From Mycobacterium pseudokansasii (GTDB taxonomy: Bacteria > Actinomycetota > Actinomycetes > Mycobacteriales > Mycobacteriaceae): 64,000 nucleotides of DNA. The first letter of the stretch is position 1, and each line of letters begins with the position of its first letter. The notes under the pieces are model-generated. The model saw nothing but the letters and a program-made list of their open reading frames with translations, was not told where the DNA came from and did no database searches. A program made the translations under genes and the position numbers. Where the stretch lies: assembly GCF_900566075.1 (NCBI RefSeq), contig NZ_UPHU01000001.1:496001-560000 (forward strand), written 5' to 3'. Positions 24,421 to 33,010 of this stretch are shown here, piece by piece.

Positions 24421-25355
24421 TGAGCAAGACAGTTCTCATTCTTGGTGTCGGTGTCGGCGGCCTCACCACCACCGCTGGCATTATCCGCCGGCTGCTGCCA
24501 TCTGAGGATCGAATCATTCTGGCGCACAATAGCTTTGATGGTACGCTGGGCTTGTCGGTGCTGTGAGTTGTGGGGGGTGGCCCGAGGGAACTGCGCGCGA
24601 AGGATGCGCGGATCCGCCGCGATCCACCCGGCCTCGCTGAGGCCGGTTTACCGCGCCGCGGCCGACCGCACGTGTGGCCGAACCACCGCGAGCAGGTCAG
24701 GGCGTCGACGTGCCATCGTCGAAATGCAACGTCCTTGGATGCGGAATCGAACTGCGTGATGGCCTTTCGGGTTGGAAACCGATGCCCCGATCCTTGAGCA
24801 TCGCCACCAAAGCCTCGCCGACCTCGGGTCCCGCGACGGGCATCGGCAGCGGATCGGGTGTGAAGGTGTCGATGTGTACAGCTCCGTACGCGGATCGATC
24901 GCCGAGTTGGGCGGCCATGAGGAACGTCACCCCGACCGGCGCGGCCGGCACTTGAACGACACCCCCGCTACCGGCACCGCGATCCGACGCGTCGACCCCT
25001 GTCCACTAGGGTCGACGGCGTGTGGACTATCGGTGACGCGACTGTGCTGACGCTGCCGAATGGTAAGCCGCTGCCCAAGGCGGCGGTGTTCGCCCAAGCC
25101 CAGGCTGAAGTTGTTGCGCACGGTGTCGCCCGCCATCGCGGCGATGACGTGCCGGAGCGCTTTATCACCGGGGAGGGTGCCTGCTATGTCGAGACCGGTG
25201 ATCACCAGGGAGCTAAGGGCGAAGGCAATTTCCTGTGCGCACCCGTACCTTTGGTGACCCTGTACCCGCCCTCGGCGGCGTTTCACCACGAGAAGGTTGC
25301 CCAAGAGCGGGCGTGGCTGGACCGCTGGAGGAATGCGCTAACGTCGGCATCGTGA
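24421..25355 (+). pseudogene. Rearranged sulfide:quinone reductase gene (Rv0331 type)
   Basis: Three parts of one flavoprotein are present. The plus strand at 24421-24566 encodes MSKTVLILGVGVGGLTTTAG and EDRIILAHNSFDGTLGLSVL behind an AGGAAGAAGG ribosome site. The minus strand at 24951-24697 encodes PAAPVGVTFLMAAQLGD and TFTPDPLPMPVAGPEVGEAL, a middle segment now inverted. The plus strand from about 25000 to 25355 encodes VWTIGDATVLTLPNGKPLPK and YPPSAAFHHEKVAQERAWLD, the C-terminus. Large parts are missing between them. The last frame ends in a GTGA overlap with the phosphorylase gene. Confidence 0.8.
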
Positions 25356-26170
25356 TCGACGGCCAAGAGGGTTATCCGCTGGTTGCGCCAAAGGACTTCG
25401 ACGCACCTTCGGTGTTTCGCCCGGCGAATCTGCTGCGCGAGGCGCGTCGTCAGAAGTCCTTGCCGGACAAGGCTGTTCCGGCGGTGTGCGTTCTCGATCC
25501 TGATGGTGACATGGTGCGCCACCTGGAGCGCGCCGGCACCGGATACCGGCACGCGGGCTGGGCCTGCTACCACACCGACATGTGGGTCACCCGGGTCGAC
25601 GGGCTTGAAATCGGAGTTGTCGGCATGGCTGTCGGTGCGCCGTTCGCGGTGTTAGTCGCCGAGCAGCTAGCCGCCTCGGGCGCATCATTGACCGTGAGCA
25701 TCACGTCCGCAGGACGCATTAGCGGCAACGAGACACCACCGTATTTCGTGCTCATCGAACGGGCGCTTCGCGACGAAGGAACCAGCGCGCACTACGTTGC
25801 GCCTGCTGAATGGAGCTATCTCGCCGAGGAACTCCAGGACAAACTTCGTAATGTCTTCGACAGCAACGGCATCCACGTAGTCGCGGGAAGTTCCTGGACG
25901 ACCGATGCTCCCTACCGGGAAACCGCATTGGCAATCAAAGAAGCCGAGCGACGCGGAATCGCATGCGTCGAGATGGAGGCCGCGGCACTGTACGCCTACG
26001 CCGCTGCGGCGCACCAGAAGGTCGTCTGTCTGGCGCATATCACCAACACCATGGCCGTAGCCGGCGACGATTTCGAAAAAGGCGCCGACAACGGAGTCAA
26101 CGTTTCGCTCACGGTTGCCTATGCCGTCGCGACTGCGATTCTTGGCTCTGACCGGCCTGAAGGGTCTTGA
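25352..26170 (+). CDS. Nucleoside phosphorylase family protein
   Basis: A 272-residue PNP/UDP-phosphorylase-fold protein. VGMAVGAPFAVLVAEQLAAS and SITSAGRISG are the phosphate/ribose-binding strands and IACVEMEAAALYAYA is the family signature with the ribose-binding Glu. GTG 25352 overlaps the stop of the SQR fragment (GTGA); an in-frame upstream ATG reads through decayed sequence and is rejected. Phosphorolysis of a purine or pyrimidine nucleoside is the expected reaction; the substrate cannot be told. Coupling to an SQR gene suggests a past shared operon. Confidence 0.85.
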   Translation: MIDGQEGYPLVAPKDFDAPSVFRPANLLREARRQKSLPDKAVPAVCVLDPDGDMVRHLERAGTGYRHAGWACYHTDMWVTRVDGLEIGVVGMAVGAPFAVLVAEQLAASGASLTVSITSAGRISGNETPPYFVLIERALRDEGTSAHYVAPAEWSYLAEELQDKLRNVFDSNGIHVVAGSSWTTDAPYRETALAIKEAERRGIACVEMEAAALYAYAAAAHQKVVCLAHITNTMAVAGDDFEKGADNGVNVSLTVAYAVATAILGSDRPEGS

Positions 26171-26421
26171 CCGCCAGTGCCATGCCGGGGGTGAGTACCC
26201 TGCGGTCACATCAGTTGCGGCAGCGGCTAATGCGCGTGTAGCACGCACGAGCTGGGAACAGCGGTGGCTGCCCGGACAGGCGGTTGGGCCGTCGCGCTCC
26301 CAGACCGGAACCGCGCAGTCGCACCAAGAATTCATCAAGCATCCGTGCAGCGTCGGCCGCGAATATCTGCTTGTCAACCAAGTGGCCGCGTGGCGGCCAG
26401 CCGACGAGGTAGGTACCGAAC

Positions 26422-26715
26422 ATGACCAACGCCACTCCGGCGACGGCGTTCCCACAGGATGTCTGCGCGCGGTCGATGACCATGAACGGCTTTGCGGTCG
26501 TGGCGTTGGTGACGAGTCTGCTGGGGTTGCTGTATGTGAGCATTCCCCTCGGCATCGTCGCGCTCTACCAGATCGCCCACCGCCGGCAGCATGGTCGCGA
26601 ACTTGCGATAGCCGCTTTGGTGATCTCCGCATGGTGGCTGTCGTCTTCCCTGATCGCGATTGCCGTCGCAATACTGCTGGTCTGGCGCACCCGTCCGGTT
26701 CGCCAGGCGCGCTGA
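26422..26715 (+). CDS. Small DUF4190-type membrane protein
   Basis: A 97-residue protein with two hydrophobic helices, AVVALVTSLLGLLYVSIPLG and ALVISAWWLSSSLIAIAVAI, joined by LYQIAHRRQHGRELAIAAL. That two-helix hairpin with a basic loop is the DUF4190 pattern. It lacks the C-terminal extension some relatives have. No clear operon partner; the 250 bp upstream hold no recognisable gene. Confidence 0.7.
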   Translation: MTNATPATAFPQDVCARSMTMNGFAVVALVTSLLGLLYVSIPLGIVALYQIAHRRQHGRELAIAALVISAWWLSSSLIAIAVAILLVWRTRPVRQAR

Positions 26716-26873
26716 GACGTCCGCCGCCGCGTTACCAGGGTCGGGCGCAGCAGTGCCGGGCTCGCCGAGCATCGCGTCAACTGCACCGGTGCAAGCGGTA
26801 GGCAACTTCCGGCAACGCCGGGCAGCGCGATGACCGAACTCCGGGCTGGGGATCAGTTCGGGCCGCGAGTAGC

Positions 26874-27638
26874 GTGACCGCCGTGGACTACCCGTCGGCA
26901 TATCTTGACCAGACCCGGGCATTTGGCGACCTCTTCCGCAACGCCGACCAATCGACGCCGGTGCCGACATGCCCGGGATGGAACCTCGGACAGCTGTTCC
27001 GCCACGTCGGGCGTGGGGACCGCTGGGCGGCGCAGATCGTGCGTGATCGACTAGACAGCTTCTTGGACCCGCGCAGTGTCGAAGAGGGAAAGCCCCCAGC
27101 CGATCTCGACGGCGCGATCACCTGGCTGCACGGTGGAGCACAGCGTCTCGTCGATGCCGTCGAGCAGACCGGAGCGCAAACGCCGGTGTGGACCTTCCTC
27201 GGTCAGCGCCCGGCGGGCTGGTGGATCCGGCGCCGGCTGCACGAGGTGGCGGTGCACCGGGCGGACGCCGCGGTCGCCGTCGGGAGCGACTTCACACTCG
27301 AGCCGGACATCGCGGCCGACGGGATCAGCGAATTCTTGGAGCGGATTGTCGTCCAGGCGGGCGGCGACGGTGCTGCCCCTCCGCTCGAGGGGAGCGACAC
27401 TTTGCATGTGCACGCCACCGATCCGGGCCTTGGCGCCGCCGGTGAATGGACCATCGCCGTCGACAATGGCCGGATTTCCTGGTCGCACCAGCACGGCAAG
27501 GCGACCGTGGCGCTGCGCGGCCGCGCCGCCGAGCTGCTGCTGGCGATGGCGCGCCGAGTTCCGGTCGCCGACACCGGTATCGAGGTGTTCGGCGACGATG
27601 CCGTGTGGCGGAATTGGCTGGACCGTACGCCTCTTTAG
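26874..27638 (+). CDS. Maleylpyruvate isomerase/mycothiol-dependent-like protein (Rv0332 type)
   Basis: A 254-residue protein. TPVPTCPGWNLGQLFRHVGR is the metal-binding DinB-like helix start of the MDMPI N-terminal domain; RRRLHEVAVHRADAAVAVG supplies the second conserved His pair. The C-terminal half (residues 150-254) is the SCP2-like MDMPI C domain. The start is GTG 26874. First gene of the Rv0332-Rv0333-rmlA run, 11 bp before the next. Mycothiol use is a family inference. Confidence 0.85.
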   Translation: MTAVDYPSAYLDQTRAFGDLFRNADQSTPVPTCPGWNLGQLFRHVGRGDRWAAQIVRDRLDSFLDPRSVEEGKPPADLDGAITWLHGGAQRLVDAVEQTGAQTPVWTFLGQRPAGWWIRRRLHEVAVHRADAAVAVGSDFTLEPDIAADGISEFLERIVVQAGGDGAAPPLEGSDTLHVHATDPGLGAAGEWTIAVDNGRISWSHQHGKATVALRGRAAELLLAMARRVPVADTGIEVFGDDAVWRNWLDRTPL

Positions 27639-27649
27639 ACTGGCAGACC

Positions 27650-28024
27650 ATGACGACGTCGGAAATCGCTACGGTGCTGGCTTGGCATGACGCATTGAAT
27701 GCCGGTGATATTGAGATGTTGGTGTCGTTGTCAAGCGACGACATCGACATCGGCGACGCGCACGGGGCGGTGCAGGGTCATGAGGCGTTGCGCCGGTGGG
27801 CTGATTCGGTGACGACGACGGTCGAGCCGGGGCAGATGTACGTGCACGAGGGGGTGGTGGTTGTCGAACAGCAGTTGGTGGACCGCGACGATGTCGGGTC
27901 CGTCGAGACCGTCGCATCGGCGTTCCGCGTGGTCCACGACCACGTGACCGCGGTCTTTCGGCACGACGACTTGGCGGCGGCGCTGGCGGCTACCGAACTC
28001 ACCGAGGAGGACTCGGTCGATTGA
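27650..28024 (+). CDS. NTF2/SnoaL-like small protein (Rv0333 type)
   Basis: A 124-residue protein. It begins [20 protein letters not shown] and continues with [14 protein letters not shown], the helix-strand order of SnoaL-like NTF2 folds that include small ligand-binding proteins and isomerases. No catalytic residues can be assigned. ATG 27650 lies 11 bp after the previous stop; rmlA begins 10 bp after its own stop, so the three genes are cotranscribed. Confidence 0.85.
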   Translation: MTTSEIATVLAWHDALNAGDIEMLVSLSSDDIDIGDAHGAVQGHEALRRWADSVTTTVEPGQMYVHEGVVVVEQQLVDRDDVGSVETVASAFRVVHDHVTAVFRHDDLAAALAATELTEEDSVD

Positions 28025-28034
28025 GGAGCTGCTG

Positions 28035-28901
28035 ATGCGTGGAATCATCTTGGCCGGTGGTTCGGGAACCCGCCTGTACCCGATCACCAGGGGTATCAGC
28101 AAGCAGTTGTTGCCGGTCTATGACAAGCCGATGATCTACTACCCGTTGACCACTTTGATGATGGCCGGCATCCGTGACATCGAACTGATCACAACCCCGC
28201 ACGATGCGCCCGGTTTTCACCGCCTGCTCGGCGACGGCAGGCACTTGGGGGTCAATATCAGCTACGCCACCCAGAATCGTCCCGAGGGACTGGCACAGGC
28301 CTTTGTCATCTGCGCGGATCACATCGGCAGCGATTCAGTTGCACTTGTGTTGGGGGACAACATCTTTTACGGGCCAGGTCTGGGCACCAGTTTGACCAGG
28401 TTCCAATCCGTCAGTGGTGGCGCGATTTTCGCTTATTGGGTGGCCAACCCGTCGGCCTACGGGGTGGTCGAGTTCAGCGACGAGGGCATGGCCGTGTCGC
28501 TGGAGGAAAAGCCGGCCACGCCGAAGTCGCATTATGCGGTGCCGGGGCTGTACTTCTACGACAACGACGTGGTCGAGATCGCCAGAGGTTTGACGAAATC
28601 CGCGCGTGGCGAATATGAGATCACCGAGGTCAACCAGTTCTATCTCGATCAGGGTCGGTTAGCGGTGGAGGTGCTGGCCCGCGGGACGGCGTGGCTAGAT
28701 ACCGGCACATTTGACTCGCTGCTGGATGCCGCCGACTTCGTCCGGACGCTGGAACGCCGGCAGGGACTCAAGGTCAGCATCCCTGAGGAAGTGGCGTGGC
28801 GGTTGGGCTGGATCGACGACGAGCAACTGGAACGCCACGCCCGCAGCCTGACCAAATCCGGATACGGCAGCTACTTGCTGGACCTGTTGGAGCGCAACTA
28901 A
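28035..28901 (+). CDS. rmlA: Glucose-1-phosphate thymidylyltransferase
   Basis: A 288-residue enzyme making dTDP-glucose, the first step to dTDP-rhamnose for the arabinogalactan linker. [20 protein letters not shown] is the nucleotide-binding loop, [16 protein letters not shown] the substrate site, and [12 protein letters not shown] the catalytic Asp region. GAGGAG precedes ATG 28035. Intact and at family length; matches Rv0334. Likely essential. Confidence 0.96.
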   Translation: MRGIILAGGSGTRLYPITRGISKQLLPVYDKPMIYYPLTTLMMAGIRDIELITTPHDAPGFHRLLGDGRHLGVNISYATQNRPEGLAQAFVICADHIGSDSVALVLGDNIFYGPGLGTSLTRFQSVSGGAIFAYWVANPSAYGVVEFSDEGMAVSLEEKPATPKSHYAVPGLYFYDNDVVEIARGLTKSARGEYEITEVNQFYLDQGRLAVEVLARGTAWLDTGTFDSLLDAADFVRTLERRQGLKVSIPEEVAWRLGWIDDEQLERHARSLTKSGYGSYLLDLLERN

Positions 28902-29250
28902 TTTCAGCGAGTTTGGCCGGTGGCGGCGGCGAGGTTCGGCGCCTCCTCCGTGCGTGAGGACGGTTGTCGATCTGTCGGGTTCAGGCGGTACGCATTTGCC
29001 CCCTCTGAGCGACAACCTCAGGCGCGCAACGGATTTTGTCGCGCATAGTCGGGCAACGTGTTGACGAGTCAAGCAACGCCCCCGAGCTCCGTGTGAGCGC
29101 GATTTCGTAACCCGTCGTAGGGTCCACGGCGCTCGGCGCGATCCCGCACGCTAGGAGCACCCCGGCCAGGTCAGCGCCCGGTCTGCCGAACATGCACGCC
29201 ATGGCGTACTGTTTACACAGCATATATTGTAGAAAATAGATAGGCGCGAG
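28902..29250. other. Intergenic region after rmlA
   Basis: These 349 bp contain no gene I can support. A minus-strand open frame (29277-28981) exists but matches nothing I recognise and crosses the start of the next gene. An AT-rich stretch (29209-29240) just upstream of 29251 is the probable promoter of the molybdopterin-protein gene. Confidence 0.5.
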
Positions 29251-30257
29251 ATGACCGACCAGGCCCCTGATGTCCAAAGCTTTCCTGGCGAGCGTCGCAG
29301 CGCGGTCATGCCTGTTGATTCGCCGGGAACGGCTACCGCTGCGCGCGGTGACGGAGAGCTGGCCTTCGGCTACCGCGCCGAGCTGCGCCTCGCTGAGAAC
29401 ATTGTCAACCCGGAGACCTGGGCCGGCGGTATAGAAGACAAGCGGGCGATCGCCCCGCGCCTGCGTGTCGGTCGTGACAGGTGGCTGAACCTACTGTGGT
29501 TGATTCCCATCGGGTTTGCCCTGCTGGTCGCGGCGGTCGCAGTGGGCAAAGGGCTGCACAACATGCCGGCCGTCCAGGCGTTCATCCAGCGATATCCCGG
29601 CACCCATGTCCCGTCCGGCGTCGGCCCGGGCATTCCCGCCTGGGTGGGCTGGTCGCATTTCTTCAACCTGTTCTTGATGATGTTCATCATCCGCTCCGGA
29701 ATTCAGATCCTGTGCGATCATCCACGGCTGTATTTCAGTCGCAATGCCACGCCGGGCAAGGACGAGTGGCTGTGCGTGGCAAAGCCGGTGCCGGATGACC
29801 CGCTGTGGACGGCCAAGGATGATTCAGTTGCCCTGCCCCGTCAGCTGGGATTACCCGGAATTCGGCATTCCATTGGGCTGGCGCGGTGGTGGCACCTGGG
29901 CATCGACGTCTTGTGGCTGCTGAACGGCGCGGTCTTCTATGTGCTGCTGTTCGCCACCGGCCAATGGCGGCACATCGTGCCTACCAGCTGGGACGTCTTT
30001 CCCAACGCCGCGTCGGTAGCAATTCAATACCTGTCGTTGAGCTGGCCGGTAGACAACACATGGGTCGCGTATAACGCGTTGCAGCTGCTGGCGTACTTCA
30101 CCACCGTGTTCATCGCCGCACCGCTCGCCCTCATCACCGGTCTCGGAATGTCGCCGGCCCTGTCAATGCGTTTCACCGTGATCAGTAAGCGGTTCAGCAT
30201 TCAGGCCGCGCGCTCGCTGCATTTTCTGGTGCTGGTGTATTTCCTGTTCTTCATCCT
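29251..30257 (+). pseudogene. Cytochrome b/molybdopterin oxidoreductase fusion, 5' part (IS-interrupted)
   Basis: The first ~335 residues of a membrane redox protein. It has a hydrophilic N-terminus, then at least five helices with histidines in WVGWSHFFNLFLMMFIIRSG, LARWWHLGIDVLWLLNGAVF and SLHFLVLVYFLFFIL, the layout of a cytochrome b561/thiosulfate-reductase-type heme b module. The frame breaks at an IS256-family insertion after CTTCATCCT. Joining 30257 to 31724 restores YFLFFILVHVTLVF in frame, giving about 610 residues. ATG 29251 is the first start. As it stands only a truncated protein with IS-encoded residues is made. Confidence 0.85.
30249..30257. repeat. Target duplication of IS256-family element, left copy
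   Basis: CTTCATCCT, identical to 31715-31723. The 9-bp length is usual for IS256-family elements. Confidence 0.9.
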
Positions 30258-31714
30258 GAGGATGTCCCGAGTTCCGTGGAACTTCGGTGGCGGTCCGGTG
30301 AGCATCAGGCTGCGCTCACCACGTCATTGTGCACGATGGGTGCGACAGGTTCGGCGAATTCCCGCTCGAGTGCGGCGCGCAGCGCCGGTAGGTGCAGGTG
30401 GCCGTTGACGCGGCGGAACTGCTTGCCGGCCTCGACCATGCCGGCCGCACACCAGCGCAGCGCCATCTTGCCGTCACGCCAGCGCTTGACGTTGCCGGCG
30501 TGTTCACGACACACCGAGATCATCGACTCGATGGTGTTGGTCGAGCGCACGGTGCGGGCCAGGGCGGGTGGCACACCCAGGCGCAGCACGGTCAGCGTCT
30601 CCTCGAGCCCTTCGCGCAGGGACGCGGCCGCGCCGGAGTGGGTGCGGTCCAACTCGGTGGCCAACGCCTGCAGCGCGGCCTGGGCCTCCAACGCCGACTC
30701 GGCGTGGTAGGCATCGGTCATCCTACGGCCTACAATGGACCGAAGTCGTTGCGGCAGATGATCTTTGACATTCCTGACCTTGTGGATTTGGCAGCGTTGG
30801 ATCACCGGGCGCTCGAGCACGTCGACCACGGCTTTGCGCAGCGCTTTGGATCCGTCGATGCCGACCAGTATCGGGCGGGCCACATTCAGGCCGCGGTCCC
30901 GCAGGCCCACCAGCAGGTCGCTCACCAGGGTCGCGTTCTCGGTGGAGCCCTCCACCACCGCCAACGGGTGCTTGACGCCGTCGATGTCGATGCCCAACGC
31001 GACCACGCAGCACGACTCGGCGAAATGCACGCCGTCGACCATCAGCGCCACCACATCCAGCCCGGACAGGTCCTTGGCCAGCAGCTCGGCCAGCGCGGTT
31101 TCGGTCATCGCCACGAACTTCCGCGATACCGCAGACTTGCTTGTGGCAGAGGCAGTTTCATTCACCTGCTGACCGACGGGCTCAAGCCCAACCGGGTAAC
31201 GCCGAGTGGACAGCCCAGCCAGCATCTTCTCCATCGCCATCCGTCCCAGGATCTCGGTGGACGAAAACAGCTCATAGGAGGCCACCGGCAGCTCGCCGGA
31301 CCCGTCGACGGCACGCACCCGCGGACGGCTGACCGGCACGCGTCGCCCACCAAGGGTCACCGAGCCGTTCTCATGGCCGTGTCGCACCGCGGTGCGTGCC
31401 GGATCGTGTTTGCCTTTCGGCCCGGCAGCTGCGGTCACGTCGGACTCCATCAGAATCTGCATCACCTGCAGCCCCGCTCCGATGGCCAGCGCCAGCAACC
31501 CCTCGGACATGTTTCCGGCGATCTCGGCCATCGCCACACTGACGTGCTCTGGAATCGCGACCATCGTCGCGTCTTCGGCCCTGTCCTGACTACTGTTCTT
31601 CATTGGTGGTCCCCTTCTCGATGGTGTTCTTGGCGGAACGCCCGACACCTACCACACGGCAGGTCACGAGCGGGGGACCGCCACCTCAATTTCTACGAGA
31701 CCCGGGACAACCTC
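30258..31714 (-). mobile_element. IS256-family insertion sequence (1457 bp)
   Basis: Left end GAGGATGTCCCGAGTTCCGT and the reversed right end GAGGTTGTCCCGGGTCTCGT are imperfect inverted repeats whose similarity continues to GGTGGCGGTCC. The element is flanked by a perfect 9-bp direct repeat (CTTCATCCT) and carries one transposase gene on the minus strand. The intact target duplication and exact reading-frame restoration point to a fairly recent, single insertion. Confidence 0.95.
30305..31603 (-). CDS. IS256-family (Mutator-type) transposase
   Basis: A 432-residue DDE transposase. Catalytic candidates are Asp in VVALMVDGVHFAE, Asp in ILVGIDGSKALRKAV and Glu in STNTIESMISVCREHAGNVK (cut here at 20 residues). 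ERPVIQRCQIHKVRNVKDHL is the conserved C/H insertion-domain region. ATG 31603 follows GAAGGGG; an in-frame ATG at 31648 adds 15 residues without a ribosome site. The coding frame is intact, so the element may still move. Confidence 0.95.
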   Translation of the reverse strand: MKNSSQDRAEDATMVAIPEHVSVAMAEIAGNMSEGLLALAIGAGLQVMQILMESDVTAAAGPKGKHDPARTAVRHGHENGSVTLGGRRVPVSRPRVRAVDGSGELPVASYELFSSTEILGRMAMEKMLAGLSTRRYPVGLEPVGQQVNETASATSKSAVSRKFVAMTETALAELLAKDLSGLDVVALMVDGVHFAESCCVVALGIDIDGVKHPLAVVEGSTENATLVSDLLVGLRDRGLNVARPILVGIDGSKALRKAVVDVLERPVIQRCQIHKVRNVKDHLPQRLRSIVGRRMTDAYHAESALEAQAALQALATELDRTHSGAAASLREGLEETLTVLRLGVPPALARTVRSTNTIESMISVCREHAGNVKRWRDGKMALRWCAAGMVEAGKQFRRVNGHLHLPALRAALEREFAEPVAPIVHNDVVSAA

Positions 31715-31723
31715 CTTCATCCT
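31715..31723. repeat. Target duplication of IS256-family element, right copy
   Basis: CTTCATCCT, identical to 30249-30257. Confidence 0.9.
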
Positions 31724-32549
31724 CGTCCACGTCACGCTGGTCTTCGCCACCGAGGCATTGCGCAATCTCAACCACATGTTCGCCGCCCGCGACGACAATG
31801 GCTGGGTCGGGTTCTGGATCTTCGCGGCAGCCATGGTCGTGGTAGCCATCGGCTGGGTGATGGCCACGCCGTTGACTTTTCGCCATCCCCGTACCGTGCA
31901 GCGAGTTGGTTACGCGCTCATCGGGCCGCTGCAGCGGTTGTTTGAGTACACCAATTTCAAGCCCGGTGCGTTCACCGAGAAGGACATCTCGCCGTACTTC
32001 TGGCACAACGGCACCTACCCGGAATCGGTTGAGTACAAAGAATTGGAGAAGAACAACTTCGTGGATTGGCGACTGCGGGTCTACGGTCTCGTCGAGAACC
32101 CCACCGAGTTCTCGTTGGCCGACTTGCGCGACCTGCCCTACCACGAACAGATCACCCAGCATTTCTGCATCCAGGGTTGGTCGGGTGTCGCGAAATGGGG
32201 TGGCGTGTCGATGCGGACGATCATGGATATCGTCAAACCGCTGCCGGAGGCCAAATGGGTGGTGTTCTACTCGCTAGGGCCCGGCGCCGACGGCGGGATC
32301 TACTACGTGGCCCATCCGATCCAGCAGATGAGCCACCACCTGACCATGCTGGCTTACGACATGAACGGCGAGCCGGTGAGCTACGGGCATGGAGCACCGC
32401 TGCGGCTGCGTAATGAATTGCAGCACGGCTTTCGGCACGTCAAGTGGCTCAAGGGTATCGAGTTCGTCGCGCATTACTCCGAACTCGGTAGCGGCTACGG
32501 CGGCTACAACGAAGACCATGAATTCTTCGGGCGTCATCAGACCATTTAG
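31715..32549 (+). pseudogene. Cytochrome b/molybdopterin oxidoreductase fusion, 3' part
   Basis: The remaining ~275 residues of the gene starting at 29251. It begins LVHVTLVFATEALRNLNHMF, has one more helix (GFWIFAAAMVVVAIGWVMA), then a sulfite-oxidase-type molybdopterin-binding domain: WRLRVYGLVENPTEFSLADL, ITQHFCIQGWSGVAKWGG with the probable molybdenum-ligand Cys, and APLRLRNELQHGFRHVKWLK. A TTG at 31758 could start a separate product. The whole protein would couple a membrane heme b module to a molybdenum site; its substrate is unknown. Confidence 0.85.
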
Positions 32550-32581
32550 GGCAACCGGAGTCAGCGGGCCGGCCCGCGGAC

Positions 32582-32881
32582 TCAGCCGGTTTGGCGGGTG
32601 ATCAAGGCGTCGAGTTCTGCTGCGTCCGTTCCCGTTAGCCGCCGGTGCATGGCCCAGGCGATCCTGGCGCCCTGGACCTTCGCGTGCTCGGCGACGGGAC
32701 CCTGGAACATTTCGTCGACTGTGCAGTTCCACACCGTCAGCCAGCGGACAAAATGACTGCTGCTCAACGGTGTTCGTTGGTGGACATGCCGGTGGGCGTG
32801 CAATGCGCTGCCCCGGTAGAGACCGGCGACCCGAACCGGATACGACCGGGCCATCGGCGATCTCTTCGTCACGGACCTCAC
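32582..32881 (-). pseudogene. Group III truncated hemoglobin, C-terminal remnant
   Basis: A 99-residue frame. From about residue 21 it reads LYRGSALHAHRHVHQRTPLS then HFVRWLTVWNCTVDEMFQG and AEHAKVQGARIAWAMHRRL, the E-to-H helix region of group III truncated hemoglobins (proximal His within HAHRHVHQ). The first helices, with the distal B10/E7 residues, are missing and the upstream sequence belongs to another element. Convergent with the molybdopterin gene. Likely cut by the insertion to its right. Confidence 0.7.
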
Positions 32882-32925
32882 CTCCAGACACTTCCGTGCC
32901 TGAAGCGTGATCTCGGCTACGCGAC

Positions 32926-33006
32926 TATGCCGACCTTTTGCACCTCAACACCACCATCGGCCTGCACCATTGCCGAAATCATCGGCATATTTCAAAGGTC
33001 GGCATA
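32926..33006. repeat. Inverted repeat left of Tn554-like remnant
   Basis: TATGCCGACCTTT (32926-32938) and AAAGGTCGGCATA (32994-33006) are a perfect 13-bp inverted repeat 55 bp apart, enclosing a second small palindrome TGCCGA-AATCA-TCGGCA. It separates the hemoglobin remnant from the 5'-truncated recombinase. It may be a recombinase site or an end of a small inserted element. Confidence 0.6.
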
Positions 33007-33010
33007 AGAA

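Noticed and set aside
26171..26421. Possible gene fragment on the minus strand (MLDEFLVRLRG)
   Set aside because: No family recognised and no start or ribosome site.
28981..29277. A 98-residue minus-strand frame after rmlA
   Set aside because: No recognisable motif, no ribosome site and it overlaps the next gene's start and promoter.
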